Assembly: GCF_017355165.1 (NCBI RefSeq)
Contig: NZ_JADILK010000014.1
Span: forward strand, 32,641 to 96,640
DNA length: 64,000 nucleotides
DNA from: Bacillus sp. SD075
GTDB lineage: Bacteria > Bacillota > Bacilli > Bacillales > DSM-1321
Direction: 5' to 3'
Below the pieces are notes generated by a model that saw nothing but the letters and a program-made list of their open reading frames with translations, searched no databases and had not been told where the DNA came from. A program made the position numbers and the translations under genes. Below are positions 16,373-24,067 of the stretch, one piece after another. The number at the start of each line of letters is the position of its first letter. Within the stretch, counting starts at the first letter, position 1.

Positions 16373-16409
16373 AAATAACTCCTTTTTAGCTTTAATGGAG
16401 TTATTTTTT
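16373..16409. terminator. Terminator between recombinase remnant and kinase-like pseudogene
   Basis: AAATAACTCC and GGAGTTATTT (10-bp perfect arms, loop of about 15 nt) are followed by a T-run rightward and preceded by As, so it can act on both strands. Confidence 0.65.
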
Positions 16410-16411
16410 AT

Positions 16412-16925
16412 TTATAAATCTTTTAATTCCTTTTCCTTAGTTACAATAATGTGGCGCCAATCGGCATCCAATCTGGTAAACTTTAAACGCTTCATTTCTT
16501 TTAGCATAAAAAGAACTTGCCTCATCAATTTTTCGGATACAGCCCCTCCAGATTCTAAATGCTGAAATAAAGTTACACTCCTGAAATATTACATAACCAT
16601 ATAATTTCACCAGCCTTATAACGCCGTGGAATAGTGGGAGACTCATGTTCAATTTTCAATACAATACATTCCATCCTTTAACGGCATACTCCGGTTTTGC
16701 ACAAATTTCCACACATTTGTTTGACAAGTTTTTAAAAATGGCCCATTGCACTGCCTTACCAATGAGTAAACAAAACAACGATGGATTTTTATTACTCTTC
16801 AATAACACCACTTTTAAACACTCCTTCACATTTCCTATCAAACTATTACTTTTTATCCTTTTTTCTTTTTCTCTCATTAACCTGCTTCCCCTTATCATTG
16901 CCATTGTGAAAGGAGACGTTCTCCA
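16412..16925 (-). pseudogene. Kinase-like gene, decayed paralogue of the tandem protein
   Basis: Joining frames leftward gives FCLLIGKAVQWAIFKNLSNK (Gly-rich loop with substitutions), CVEICAKPEYAV (in place of CVKIYAKPEYAV), then HLESGGAVSEKLMRQVLFML followed by KFTRLDADWRHIIVTKEKEL. The last matches the unusual IDAPLRHI loop of the tandem kinase-like protein at 7687-8868, with the same D-A-x-x-R-H spacing. A stop (after GWNVLY) and at least one frameshift break it. It stops shortly after the loop, before the DH(V) motif. It had a single domain, so the family has both single and tandem forms here. Confidence 0.7.
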
Positions 16926-17094
16926 CAAAGATTAGTGAAATAATAACTGATATAAAACATTTTGAAAAATCCCTTCAATAATAAAAGGTAATAATTTCAC
17001 GTAAGGATTTTGATGAAAATACACACATAAATATCTTGTTGTGAGCTTATTATGTTTTATGTAAAAGATTAGAGTTTGCTATAGTCAAGTACCA

Positions 17095-17135
17095 GGTCAC
17101 CCAGTAATGTTTACTTGTCGACCTCATAATACGAA
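17095..17135. repeat. Diverged second copy of the 2519-2559 palindromic repeat
   Basis: The 29-nt palindrome starting GGTCACCCAGTAATG and ending GTCGACC differs from 2519-2547 at 5 positions. It is followed, after two bases as in the first copy, by the identical ATAATACGAA. The copies are about 14.5 kb apart. Confidence 0.6.
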
Positions 17136-17263
17136 GCAATGTTAACGGAAATAAGAAACAGTTATATAACAACTTACATGGTATAATTAATAAAGAAAAA
17201 CGCTTACAGAAATAGGATAAACTAACTGTTCGGAAAATTCATTCTTTTGGGAGTCGATGAAAG

Positions 17264-17908
17264 TTGACAGTGGATAATAAAATAAGGAAAGAACAAACGA
17301 TTTTTAACCATATTGGAAATACAATCCAAACGGAAGATAGAGAAATTAATGTGATTGCTAAATTAGAAGAACCTCTAGTTGTAGTTTTAGGAAATGTTTT
17401 GAGTGAAGAAGAATGTGACGGTCTTATTGAATTGTCAAAAAATAAAATGCATCGTTCCAAAACTGGAGTTACGCACGAAGTAAATGAGATAAGAACAAGC
17501 AGTAGTATGTTTTTCCAAGAAAATGAATATGACATCATTACCAAAATTGAAAAAAGGATATCTACAATCATGAATATCCCCCTTGAACATGGAGATGGTA
17601 TTCAAATTCTTAAATATACTCCTGGTCAAGAGTATAAAGCTCATTTTGATTTTTTTACATCTTCAAGTACAGCAACAAAAAATAATAGAATCAGCACAAT
17701 CATCATGTACTTAAATGATGTGGAGCATGGAGGAGAAACCTTTTTTCCTAAACTGAATTTCTCTGTGTCCCCGCGAAAGGGGATGGCTGTGTATTTCGAA
17801 TATTTCTATAACGATAAAAACATAAACGAACGAACTTTACATGGTGGAGCGCCCGTTATAACAGGGGAAAAATGGGTTGCAACACAATGGATGAGGAGAC
17901 AAAAATAG
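17264..17908 (+). CDS. Prolyl 4-hydroxylase-like 2-oxoglutarate/Fe(II) dioxygenase
   Basis: 214 residues, matching the single-domain bacterial P4H of Bacillus anthracis in size. VVVLGNVLSEEECDGLIELS is the family N-terminus. The iron facial triad is His127 and Asp129 (KAHFDFF) plus His193 (LHGGAPV), and Lys203 (GEKWVATQW) would bind the 2-oxoglutarate carboxylate. Bacterial P4Hs hydroxylate proline in collagen-like repeats, for example in exosporium proteins (established for the family; the substrate here is unknown). A TTG start follows GGGAG by 10 bases; a GTG two codons later is an alternative. No collagen-like Gly-X-Y gene is visible in the window. Confidence 0.88.
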   Translation: MTVDNKIRKEQTIFNHIGNTIQTEDREINVIAKLEEPLVVVLGNVLSEEECDGLIELSKNKMHRSKTGVTHEVNEIRTSSSMFFQENEYDIITKIEKRISTIMNIPLEHGDGIQILKYTPGQEYKAHFDFFTSSSTATKNNRISTIIMYLNDVEHGGETFFPKLNFSVSPRKGMAVYFEYFYNDKNINERTLHGGAPVITGEKWVATQWMRRQK

Positions 17909-17958
17909 GCTGAAGATTGATGATGTGCAAAACGATAGATTTTAAATGACTCAAATTC

Positions 17959-17986
17959 AGGTGCCAAATGAACAAAGGCACCTTTT
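17959..17986 (+). terminator. Terminator after the P4H gene
   Basis: AGGTGCC and GGCACCT (7 bp) with an 11-nt loop, followed by TTTT, 50 bp downstream of the stop. Confidence 0.65.
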
Positions 17987-18206
17987 CGTTCATTTAGAAA
18001 CTATTTACAAAAATTCCCAACGTTGAAATCAAAAAAGAAAGATCAATAGTCTTAATTAACACTGGCCCGGCGCTTTGAACTCCAAAATTTCCGTTCGCCC
18101 TTAATCCTAACAATCGATTCGACTATCAAGGGTTTCAAACAAACTTTTACTCTAGGAATTTCGTTAAGTTTTATTTGAAAATAATCTGTATGCATAAAAA
18201 AACTTT

Positions 18207-18986
18207 TTATTTACCTTTGTTGCTCTTTCTAAAATTATCGTAATCAGTCTTAATGTAATGAAATACCCTCGCGTTACCATTATGGTCTGGATGAGTAATT
18301 TTTAATAACCCTTTATATTCTGCTAATACTTCTTTACTGCTCGCCATTTTAGAGAGCCCTAATTTTTCACTATAATCATTTGATTGAGTAGTGGAGTCAA
18401 TACTGTAATTGTTTCTGATATTTTCTTTTAATTTTATCAATTCATTACGTAATTCAATATTTTCTTTTAACAATTCCTTTGTTTCATTTTGTAATGCACT
18501 TTTTTCATTCTTTAGAATGGCAACTTCCTTTTTGAACATATCCCTTTGCTGAATCAATATTCTTTTTCCAGTCTCATGAAGTTCTTCGATTCCTTCTATA
18601 TGCTTATCTTGAGCTTGTATTTTTAATTTTAATCGATGTATGATTTCATCTTTATTTTGATCTATGATATCATTTATAGCCAGCTTTGAAGCTGTGTCAT
18701 CGCTTATGTATCCATTGTTCCTCTTTCCATTTCCCGCGTATTTAATCTTCCCTTCACGAAGCCAGCGCCTAATAGTTTGTACACTATTACTTTCTGTTAC
18801 TCCTGCATCTTTTAACATTTCAAATGCTTGATCGATGTCATCCATTATGTATCCAGTTTTTCTATTTCCGTTTCCCCCCTCATATTTAATCTTCCCTTCA
18901 CGAAGCCAGCGTCTAACGGTTTGTATGCTACTGCTTTCTGTTACTCCTGCATCCTTTAACAGGTTGAAAGCTTGATCTGTGTTCAC
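18207..18986 (-). CDS. Two HTH units + coiled coil + J-like domain protein
   Basis: 259 residues with an unusual layout. Residues 1-50 and 51-97 are two nearly identical units (QAFNLLKDAGVTESSSIQTV / QAFEMLKDAGVTESNSVQTI, then RRWLREGKIKY and GYI-DD) resembling MerR-type winged HTH motifs. Residues about 110-195 are a charged heptad-rich coiled coil (KNEKSALQNETKELLKENIE). Residues about 203-259 look like a J-domain (LGLSKMASSKEVLAEYKGLL, HPD at 232-234, YIKTDYDNFRK). A J-domain recruits DnaK (established), so this could be a DNA-bound, DnaK-linked protein (inference). The GTG start at 18986 follows AAAGGGGGA. Monocistronic. No Zn-finger or substrate-binding DnaJ domain. Confidence 0.75.
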   Translation of the reverse strand: MNTDQAFNLLKDAGVTESSSIQTVRRWLREGKIKYEGGNGNRKTGYIMDDIDQAFEMLKDAGVTESNSVQTIRRWLREGKIKYAGNGKRNNGYISDDTASKLAINDIIDQNKDEIIHRLKLKIQAQDKHIEGIEELHETGKRILIQQRDMFKKEVAILKNEKSALQNETKELLKENIELRNELIKLKENIRNNYSIDSTTQSNDYSEKLGLSKMASSKEVLAEYKGLLKITHPDHNGNARVFHYIKTDYDNFRKSNKGK

Positions 18987-19460
18987 GTTGGTCCCCCTTT
19001 CCCCTTATTACACGATGTAAAGTTACCTCGAATGAGATTAGCCTATTACCAGGAATATATTTCACAAAGAATGCGGCTAATTTGTATGTCAATGTTTTAA
19101 ATAATAGCATAGCCATTTTCTAAACAAAGAACAAATAGATGAAGAATATATGACGAATATCACAGAAAAATAACGATAAGGTATCAAAGTTAAAAGTGTG
19201 GAACCCAAATAAATTATCGGTAATTACGTAAATCATGATATGAATGGTGGAGTTCGGTTTTTAAGAGCAATATATATATGAATCCAGGACCTGGGGACAG
19301 TGAAAATGTACGTCTACATTTTGTTATCTTACATACTATGTTACAGTTCGGGATGATCCTTGGCTGCTTATGAAAAGAGATAAGAATCATACCTTTAATT
19401 CCGAATGGAATTCTGCAAGTAAAACCTTACTTTACTACTTTAAGGAAATTCCCATATTAA
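18987..19460. other. Intergenic stretch, nothing assigned
   Basis: About 470 bp containing the upstream region of the HTH-J gene. No sustained frame with an RBS and no structured RNA could be supported. Confidence 0.35.
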
Positions 19461-19502
19461 AAATCCCAATCTCTCCGTGATATAGATGAGAAATTGGGAT
19501 TT
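19461..19502 (-). terminator. Terminator of the VOC-family gene
   Basis: AAATCCCAAT and ATTGGGATTT (10 bp) with internal CTCT/AGA extension; leftward it ends in TTTTT. It lies about 70 bp beyond the VOC stop. Confidence 0.65.
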
Positions 19503-19574
19503 ATTTATTTAACAAATAACAGTTGCAACTATTAGTTAGTCACAAGAAGCTGTTATTGTTTAAACTAGAAAAAA

Positions 19575-20000
19575 TTATTGTTGACCCTCTGTATATATTT
19601 GAAAGGTTACACCGAATTTGTCAGATACAATTCCATAAGCAGGACTGAAAAAAGCTTCCTGAAGCGGCATTTTCACTTCTCCACCTTGCGACAAAGTTTC
19701 AAAGATTCGTTTTGATTTTTCAATATCGTTCATTGAAATACAGATCGTGACTTGATCTCCAGACTGACTGGTTTGACCTGGAAACGTATCGGAAAACATG
19801 AGGTCGGTTTCCCCAACCTTTAACATTGCGTGTGCCACAAGATCCTTTGCTTCTTCTGGCAGAGGAAATTCAGGGTTTTCTGGCATCTCTCCAAAAGATT
19901 GATTAAAAAGGACTTTTGCATCCAATGCTTTTTCGTAAAATTGAATCGCTTCCTTCGCATTTCCGTTCATCATTAAATATGGAGATAATCGCATGGTCAT
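19575..20000 (-). CDS. VOC-superfamily protein (PhnB/YjdN-like)
   Basis: 141 residues forming a paired beta-alpha-beta-beta-beta fold of glyoxalase/bleomycin-resistance relatives. RLSPYLMMNGNAKEAIQFYE at the start, GETDLMFSDTFPGQTSQSGD in the middle and SPAYGIVSDKFGVTFQIYTE at the end are typical of the PhnB/YjdN subgroup. That subgroup often lacks a known activity; E. coli PhnB is not an enzyme of phosphonate breakdown. The ATG follows AAAGGAG by 10 bases. Monocistronic. Confidence 0.85.
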   Translation of the reverse strand: MTMRLSPYLMMNGNAKEAIQFYEKALDAKVLFNQSFGEMPENPEFPLPEEAKDLVAHAMLKVGETDLMFSDTFPGQTSQSGDQVTICISMNDIEKSKRIFETLSQGGEVKMPLQEAFFSPAYGIVSDKFGVTFQIYTEGQQ

Positions 20001-20190
20001 AATTAAGTAGCTCCTTTTGCTTTAATTTTTACTAAGCTTGAGAGATTTCCAAGCTTCCTTTTGAACTGGTTAGTGGCAATAAATGATTTACCATTATTAC
20101 CCATAATTAAATTTTACAACAAGGAACATGCGTTCGTCAATGAGATCTTACTGAAAACTATCAATTTTTTTGTTTGTTAATGATTTAATT

Positions 20191-20230
20191 GACAATTCCA
20201 AGGTTATTTGTTCAACCTTGAAGAATTGTC
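20191..20230. other. Inverted repeat without T-run
   Basis: GACAATTCCAAGGTT pairs with AACCTTGAAGAATTGTC with a 2-nt bulge. It could be a regulatory palindrome or a small mobile-repeat relic. No flanking T-tract, so not called a terminator. Confidence 0.35.
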
Positions 20231-20350
20231 ATTTCGCAATATATATTACGATGATGTAGTCATCGAAAAGTTGATTTGATTTATTATCGGTTTTCAAGTC
20301 ATGAATCCATTTCAATCAAGGACACGATGAAATGAAAACATACTAAGATT

Positions 20351-20391
20351 AGTAGTGCGGACCAAGGCATTGGTCCACACTACTATTTTTT
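20351..20391 (+). terminator. Strong hairpin just left of the IS110 element
   Basis: AGTAGTGCGGACCAA and TTGGTCCACACTACT pair with one mismatch across a 4-nt loop and are followed by ATTTTTT. No rightward gene ends here; it may protect the transposase region from outside transcription. Confidence 0.6.
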
Positions 20392-20400
20392 ATATAGTAG

Positions 20401-20580
20401 AAATGAAGAATAGGTCGATCATGCCTTAGGATCTAGAATCCGTAATTAAAACGGACCTTCTTCATTTACCTTATTTGAATCAGGTTTTAGTATGTTGGAT
20501 CCTAGAGATCGTGTATAAGAATTTAGAGTCGAAAAGTGTAAGATGAAGGCTTCAATTTAAGAAAATTGTAGGAGGATAAC
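20401..20580 (+). ncRNA. Candidate bridge-RNA region of the IS110 element
   Basis: In IS110-group elements the noncoding left end ahead of the transposase encodes the bridge RNA that guides target and donor pairing (established for IS621 and relatives). Here 180 nt precede the ATG. A strong stem AAATGAAGAA..GGTC (20401-20416, 2-nt bulge) pairs with GACCTTCTTCATTT (20454-20467), enclosing a 37-nt loop. TAGGATC in that loop is complementary to GATCCTA near 20498. The element ends are not defined, so guide loops cannot be assigned. Confidence 0.4.
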
Positions 20581-21779
20581 ATGAAACATGTAATTGCCTT
20601 TGACGTGAGTATGGGAAAGAGTTACATGGTCATTTATAATGGCTTGAAAAAATGTATTTATGAAGCTGAAATTAAACACACCAAACCTGAGTTTGAAAAG
20701 TTAAGAGCTCGGATTGATGAATTAATCGAAGGATATGGGGACCAACCTTATATTGTGTTCGAATCAACTGGTGTCTATTCTCGGCAATTGGAACGCTTTA
20801 TGCGTGATAACTATTTTTCCTACTGTCTTTTAAACCCTCTAGAGGCTAAAAAGCAATGTGATGCCTTAAGGATTCATAAAACTGATAAAAGTGATGCCCA
20901 TCAATTGGCTTTAACTCACTCCTCTGTCTCCCGAAAGAAGACAAACGGGACAGACACCCTGTTTCAACAGTTGAAGTCACTTTCGAGATTTTACAGTGAG
21001 CTTGATGATGATTTATCGGTAACTCGTAGTCGCATGCATAAAGTCATTCAGTTGACCTTTCCTGAACTGGAAAAACTCTTCACCATTAAATCTGATTTAT
21101 TTCTAAACATTGTCCAATTGTTTCCACATCCAGATTTTGTTCAGGGACTTTCAAAAACAATTATTAAAAATAAAATACGTGCCAATACAAATAAAAATAT
21201 CTCGGGAGCGAAGGCAGAAAAGAAAGCAATCGCACTAATTGAGGCGTCCCAGCAGTCCTATCCAGCTGTTTCTTCATCGGATGTTTTATGCGAGCAACAC
21301 GGTCATACGCTAGACGTTATCAAGAACTTCTCCAACAGAAGGAACAATGTATTAATGATATGGTCCAATTAGCAGAAAAACGCAACGAATACAAGGTGAT
21401 CTTGAGTTTTCCAGGCATTGGCCCCAATACAGCAGTTCGCTTAATAGCAGAAATCGGAGACATCCACCGTTTTGAGAATAACAAACAATTAAATGCTTTT
21501 GCGGGTAGTGACATACGCCGATTCCAATCAGGAAAAACCTATTTTAAGGACAAAATTAATAAGCGTGGTAATAAACACTTACGAAAACTGCTGTTCCTAA
21601 TCATTCAGAACATGATTAAACAGAGACGTTACGGACAGAATCATATCGTTGATTATTACGACAAATTAAAAACGCAACCCTATAACAAATGTCATAAAGT
21701 TGCGTCCATCGCCTGTGTGAATAAGCTTTTGAAGAACATCTTCTTTCTTCTTTCTTATTTCACACAATATGAACTATGA
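20581..21779 (+). pseudogene. IS110-family transposase, split by a -1 frameshift
   Basis: The N-terminal DEDD (RuvC-like) domain is intact: FDVSMGKSYMVIY (Asp), VFESTGVYSRQLERF (Glu) and HKTDKSDAHQLAL (Asp, Asp). The C-terminal Transposase_20 domain lies in another frame: VILSFPGIGPNTAVRLIAEI, then FAGSDIRRFQSGK carrying the expected catalytic Ser, and KINKRGNKHLRKLLFLI. The frames switch at about 21285-21310 by the equivalent of one lost base. With that base restored the protein would be 399 residues, a normal IS110 length. It is either inactivated or depends on frameshifting; I see no obvious slippery heptamer, so inactivation is more likely. AGGAGGATAAC precedes the ATG. Confidence 0.88.
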
Positions 21780-21806
21780 TTACGGCTTGGCCTCCAAATC
21801 ATAGTT
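21772..21806 (+). terminator. Hairpin overlapping the transposase stop
   Basis: AACTATGATT and AATCATAGTT form a perfect 10-bp stem with a 15-nt loop and a short TTTT tail. The stop codon TGA lies in the left arm. Confidence 0.6.
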
Positions 21807-21982
21807 TTATAAATAATAACATAATCAAATGACCTAGTAAAAAAATCCAAGTTGGCTAGATCTATTTTGTATGCATATATTTAACAATTCGTCACCCAAT
21901 TATTATTAGTAACCCTGAACACTCTGTACATTCTAAATACTAATAAATTAATTCAAGCAAAGACATTGACTAATCGTAAGAA

Positions 21983-22017
21983 AGGCATGAGCCCAGTAGA
22001 TTACCAGTTTCATGCCT
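21983..22017 (-). terminator. Possible terminator after doxX
   Basis: AGGCATGA and TCATGCCT (8 bp) with a 19-nt loop and a TTCTT tail leftward, 50 bp beyond the DoxX stop. Weak. Confidence 0.4.
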
Positions 22018-22067
22018 CTAGATTGCCTAAAAAGGTGTTTAATTTTTTGTGATATCGTTTATTGGTA

Positions 22068-22496
22068 TTAACTTGCTATCATTTTTGAATCTTGTCTTTT
22101 TTTAAGGGTAGGTAACTTAGAGTCTATAGATAGGAATCGGCTCCCATTCAATACTAGGTGAAGTGCAATAATCATAAGAATGAGATCCAGTTCGTACCCT
22201 GTGCCTTCTCCATTACCCATAAAACCTGCTGGGAATTTCACATAAACAATTGCACCAGCCATGATGAATACAAGGAGGGCAGAAATTATTCTTGTTCCAA
22301 GACCTATAATTAATGCAATTCCTCCAACCAATTCAATAATACCGACTACATAGGCCATGAATCCAGGAATGCCTATACTTTGAAACCATCCTGAAGTGTT
22401 ATCCAATCCTCCTTTGAATTTTGACAAACCATGCAAGAAAAATGAAATTCCCAACATAACCCTTAATAAAAAAGTTCCGATCTCTTGTTTATTCAT
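22068..22496 (-). CDS. DoxX family membrane protein
   Basis: 142 residues with four hydrophobic segments. FLLRVMLGISFFLHGLSKFK and the G-rich second helix VVGIIELVGGIALIIGLGTR are DoxX signatures. The chemical role of DoxX proteins is poorly defined; some are linked to quinone or thiol redox stress. AAAGGAG sits before the ATG. A BlaI-type operator (ACTACA-x3-TGTAGT core) lies 26-44 bp upstream of the start, so it is probably repressed by the BlaI-like protein encoded 1 kb upstream. Confidence 0.88.
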   Translation of the reverse strand: MNKQEIGTFLLRVMLGISFFLHGLSKFKGGLDNTSGWFQSIGIPGFMAYVVGIIELVGGIALIIGLGTRIISALLVFIMAGAIVYVKFPAGFMGNGEGTGYELDLILMIIALHLVLNGSRFLSIDSKLPTLKKRQDSKMIAS

Positions 22497-22521
22497 GACA
22501 CATCTCCTTTTGATTTATTTC

Positions 22522-22540
22522 ACACTACAAAGTGTAGTGT
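22522..22540. promoter_or_regulatory. BlaI/MecI-type operator upstream of doxX
   Basis: ACACTACAAAGTGTAGTGT is a perfect 8-3-8 palindrome with the TACA/TGTA half-sites bound by BlaI, MecI and CopY repressors. A related palindrome overlaps the upstream region of the blaI-like gene. Confidence 0.8.
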
Positions 22541-22569
22541 AAGATGGTAAAAAAATCAAGTGAAAGTCA

Positions 22570-23421
22570 TCAGACAATCACTATAGTCATTCCCAAAAGT
22601 ATAATTAACACATAAATAGAAACAAAAATCGTGGTAGTTTCAGCCCTCAAAGGAATCGTTTTATGGGGATCAATTAATTGCTGAAGTCTATAGTTAACTG
22701 ATTCATTGGAGAAATGGACAAGGACAGGAGATGATTTATCAGTGCAACCATGTTTAATTAACTTCAACAAAGCGGCACTTATGCCTAATTCAGTCCCCAT
22801 TTTATGAATCGCATTTTCGTCGGCTGATAATTCACTTATTATTTTGTAATTTTCAAGGCACCATTTTGTCAGTGGGACAAACCATAACGCATCTGAGATC
22901 AACTGTAAAATAAAAATTACCAGTGGGTCATATTTTTTTTGGTGAAAGTCTTCATGCTCTACTACCGCTTCTAGCTCATCAAAATCCAACAATTGAATCA
23001 AACCGGTACTGAACATGGAAGGCCGCCTGAAACCAAGCGTAAAAGCAAAAGGCTGTTCAGCGTTCACAACTAAGATATCATTGTTGACCCGATTGAATAT
23101 TTCATTTATTGACCTTGTCATATCAATATTTTTGGAAAGTAACAGCTTTTGTTTAAACCTTCTGGATAAAAGATATTGTTCTGCAATTTTAAATAAGGTG
23201 CTCAATATACTATAGGATATTATTATACTTAGCAGGATGACGACCACAAAGTAGTATACTGAATCTTCCTTGAATAAGCTAAAACAAAATTTTAAAAAAT
23301 TTGCTTTAATATTCACACCAAAAAAGATGTGGACCAAAAAAGCACCCATTTGGCACCATACTACACAGGCAATTAAAAGACTCAGGCCTATCACATAATA
23401 AGACTTTCTCTTCCACATCAT
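22570..23421 (-). CDS. M56 family metallopeptidase (BlaR1-like, no sensor domain)
   Basis: 283 residues. Two hydrophobic segments near the N-terminus, a cytosolic-type peptidase core with zinc motif HEDFH (156-160) and downstream Glu in ELSADENAI, and a C-terminal membrane segment (TTTIFVSIYVLIILLGMTIV). In BlaR1/MecR1 this protease inactivates BlaI/MecI on signal (established), but those proteins carry an extracellular penicillin-binding domain of about 250 residues that is absent here. The signal is thus unknown. The ATG overlaps the blaI-like stop (ATGA), showing a tightly coupled pair. Confidence 0.85.
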   Translation of the reverse strand: MMWKRKSYYVIGLSLLIACVVWCQMGAFLVHIFFGVNIKANFLKFCFSLFKEDSVYYFVVVILLSIIISYSILSTLFKIAEQYLLSRRFKQKLLLSKNIDMTRSINEIFNRVNNDILVVNAEQPFAFTLGFRRPSMFSTGLIQLLDFDELEAVVEHEDFHQKKYDPLVIFILQLISDALWFVPLTKWCLENYKIISELSADENAIHKMGTELGISAALLKLIKHGCTDKSSPVLVHFSNESVNYRLQQLIDPHKTIPLRAETTTIFVSIYVLIILLGMTIVIV

Positions 23422-23834
23422 AATTTATCCTTTTTTAACGATTGAATTTTCCGTTCCAATTTTTCAATTAAACCTTGGTCAGCATCTTTCATAGCATCCA
23501 GCATATGGTTTATGACTGCCCCACCAAATTCATCCAGCAAATTCTCAGTCAGTTTCTTTGACTGCTCTTCTAGAAACTCCGCTTTTGACTGAACGGGGCG
23601 AAATAATGAAATTCTTCCTTTAGACCTCTTTTCAAGAATACCTTTTTCTACCAAACGATTCATGACAGTCATTACTGTGTTGAAATTGATGGGTTTGTCA
23701 ATTTCCAATGATTGCTGTACCGATTTAATGCTCTGTTCATCTTTATCCCATAAATATTCCATGATATTAGCTTCCAATGGACCAAAGAAACGATTCAGGC
23801 CAACTTCATCATATTTAAAATTTTTAATATGCAT
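23418..23834 (-). CDS. BlaI/MecI/CopY family repressor
   Basis: 138 residues. The N-terminal winged HTH has LEANIMEYLWDKDEQSIKSV and FNTVMTVMNRLVEKGILEKR (the recognition helix and wing of BlaI), then SKGRISLFRPVQSKAEFLEE. The C-terminal helices mediate dimerisation. The cleavable Asn-Phe site used by BlaR1/MecR1 is not obvious. A palindromic operator lies directly over the RBS region, indicating autoregulation. Forms an operon with the M56 peptidase. Targets probably include doxX. Confidence 0.9.
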   Translation of the reverse strand: MHIKNFKYDEVGLNRFFGPLEANIMEYLWDKDEQSIKSVQQSLEIDKPINFNTVMTVMNRLVEKGILEKRSKGRISLFRPVQSKAEFLEEQSKKLTENLLDEFGGAVINHMLDAMKDADQGLIEKLERKIQSLKKDKL

Positions 23835-23846
23835 CTATTATCACCC

Positions 23847-23865
23847 CCACTACGAATTGTAGTGG
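23847..23865. promoter_or_regulatory. BlaI-type operator at the blaI-like promoter
   Basis: CCACTACGAATTGTAGTGG is a 7-5-7 palindrome sharing ACTAC/GTAGT half-sites with the doxX operator. It ends 13 bp before the start codon. Confidence 0.75.
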
Positions 23866-24035
23866 AATTCCTTGTTACAATCAAGTTACATCCGGAAGAT
23901 TAGCATCACGGATTTCTCTGGATTGGCTTTACTTGCTTTTCAAGACCCTATTGGCCTTGCTTTACCCAGTTGTTACAGTAGTACATCCATTCCTTTTTCC
24001 TTTTAAACGAGAATCAAATTTTGCTATCAAATTAA

Positions 24036-24062
24036 GAAACGAGCCTATTGGAGGCCCGTTTC
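24036..24062 (-). terminator. Terminator after the Rossmann oxidoreductase gene
   Basis: GAAACGGGCCT pairs with AGGCTCGTTTC (one mismatch) leftward, followed by a weak T-rich tail, directly beyond the stop at 24068. Confidence 0.6.
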
Positions 24063-24067
24063 ACTAA

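Larger units (their letters stand above)
20401..21806 (+). mobile_element. IS110-family insertion sequence (ends not resolved)
   Basis: The interval covers the structured left noncoding part, the frameshifted transposase and the terminal hairpin. IS110 elements usually lack terminal inverted repeats and make no clear target duplications, so borders cannot be set from one copy. The long left and short right noncoding ends favour the IS110 group over IS1111. Confidence 0.6.

Noticed and set aside
22068..23834. Beta-lactam resistance locus (BlaI/BlaR1)
   Set aside because: No beta-lactamase or penicillin-binding sensor domain is encoded; the M56 protein ends after its peptidase part.
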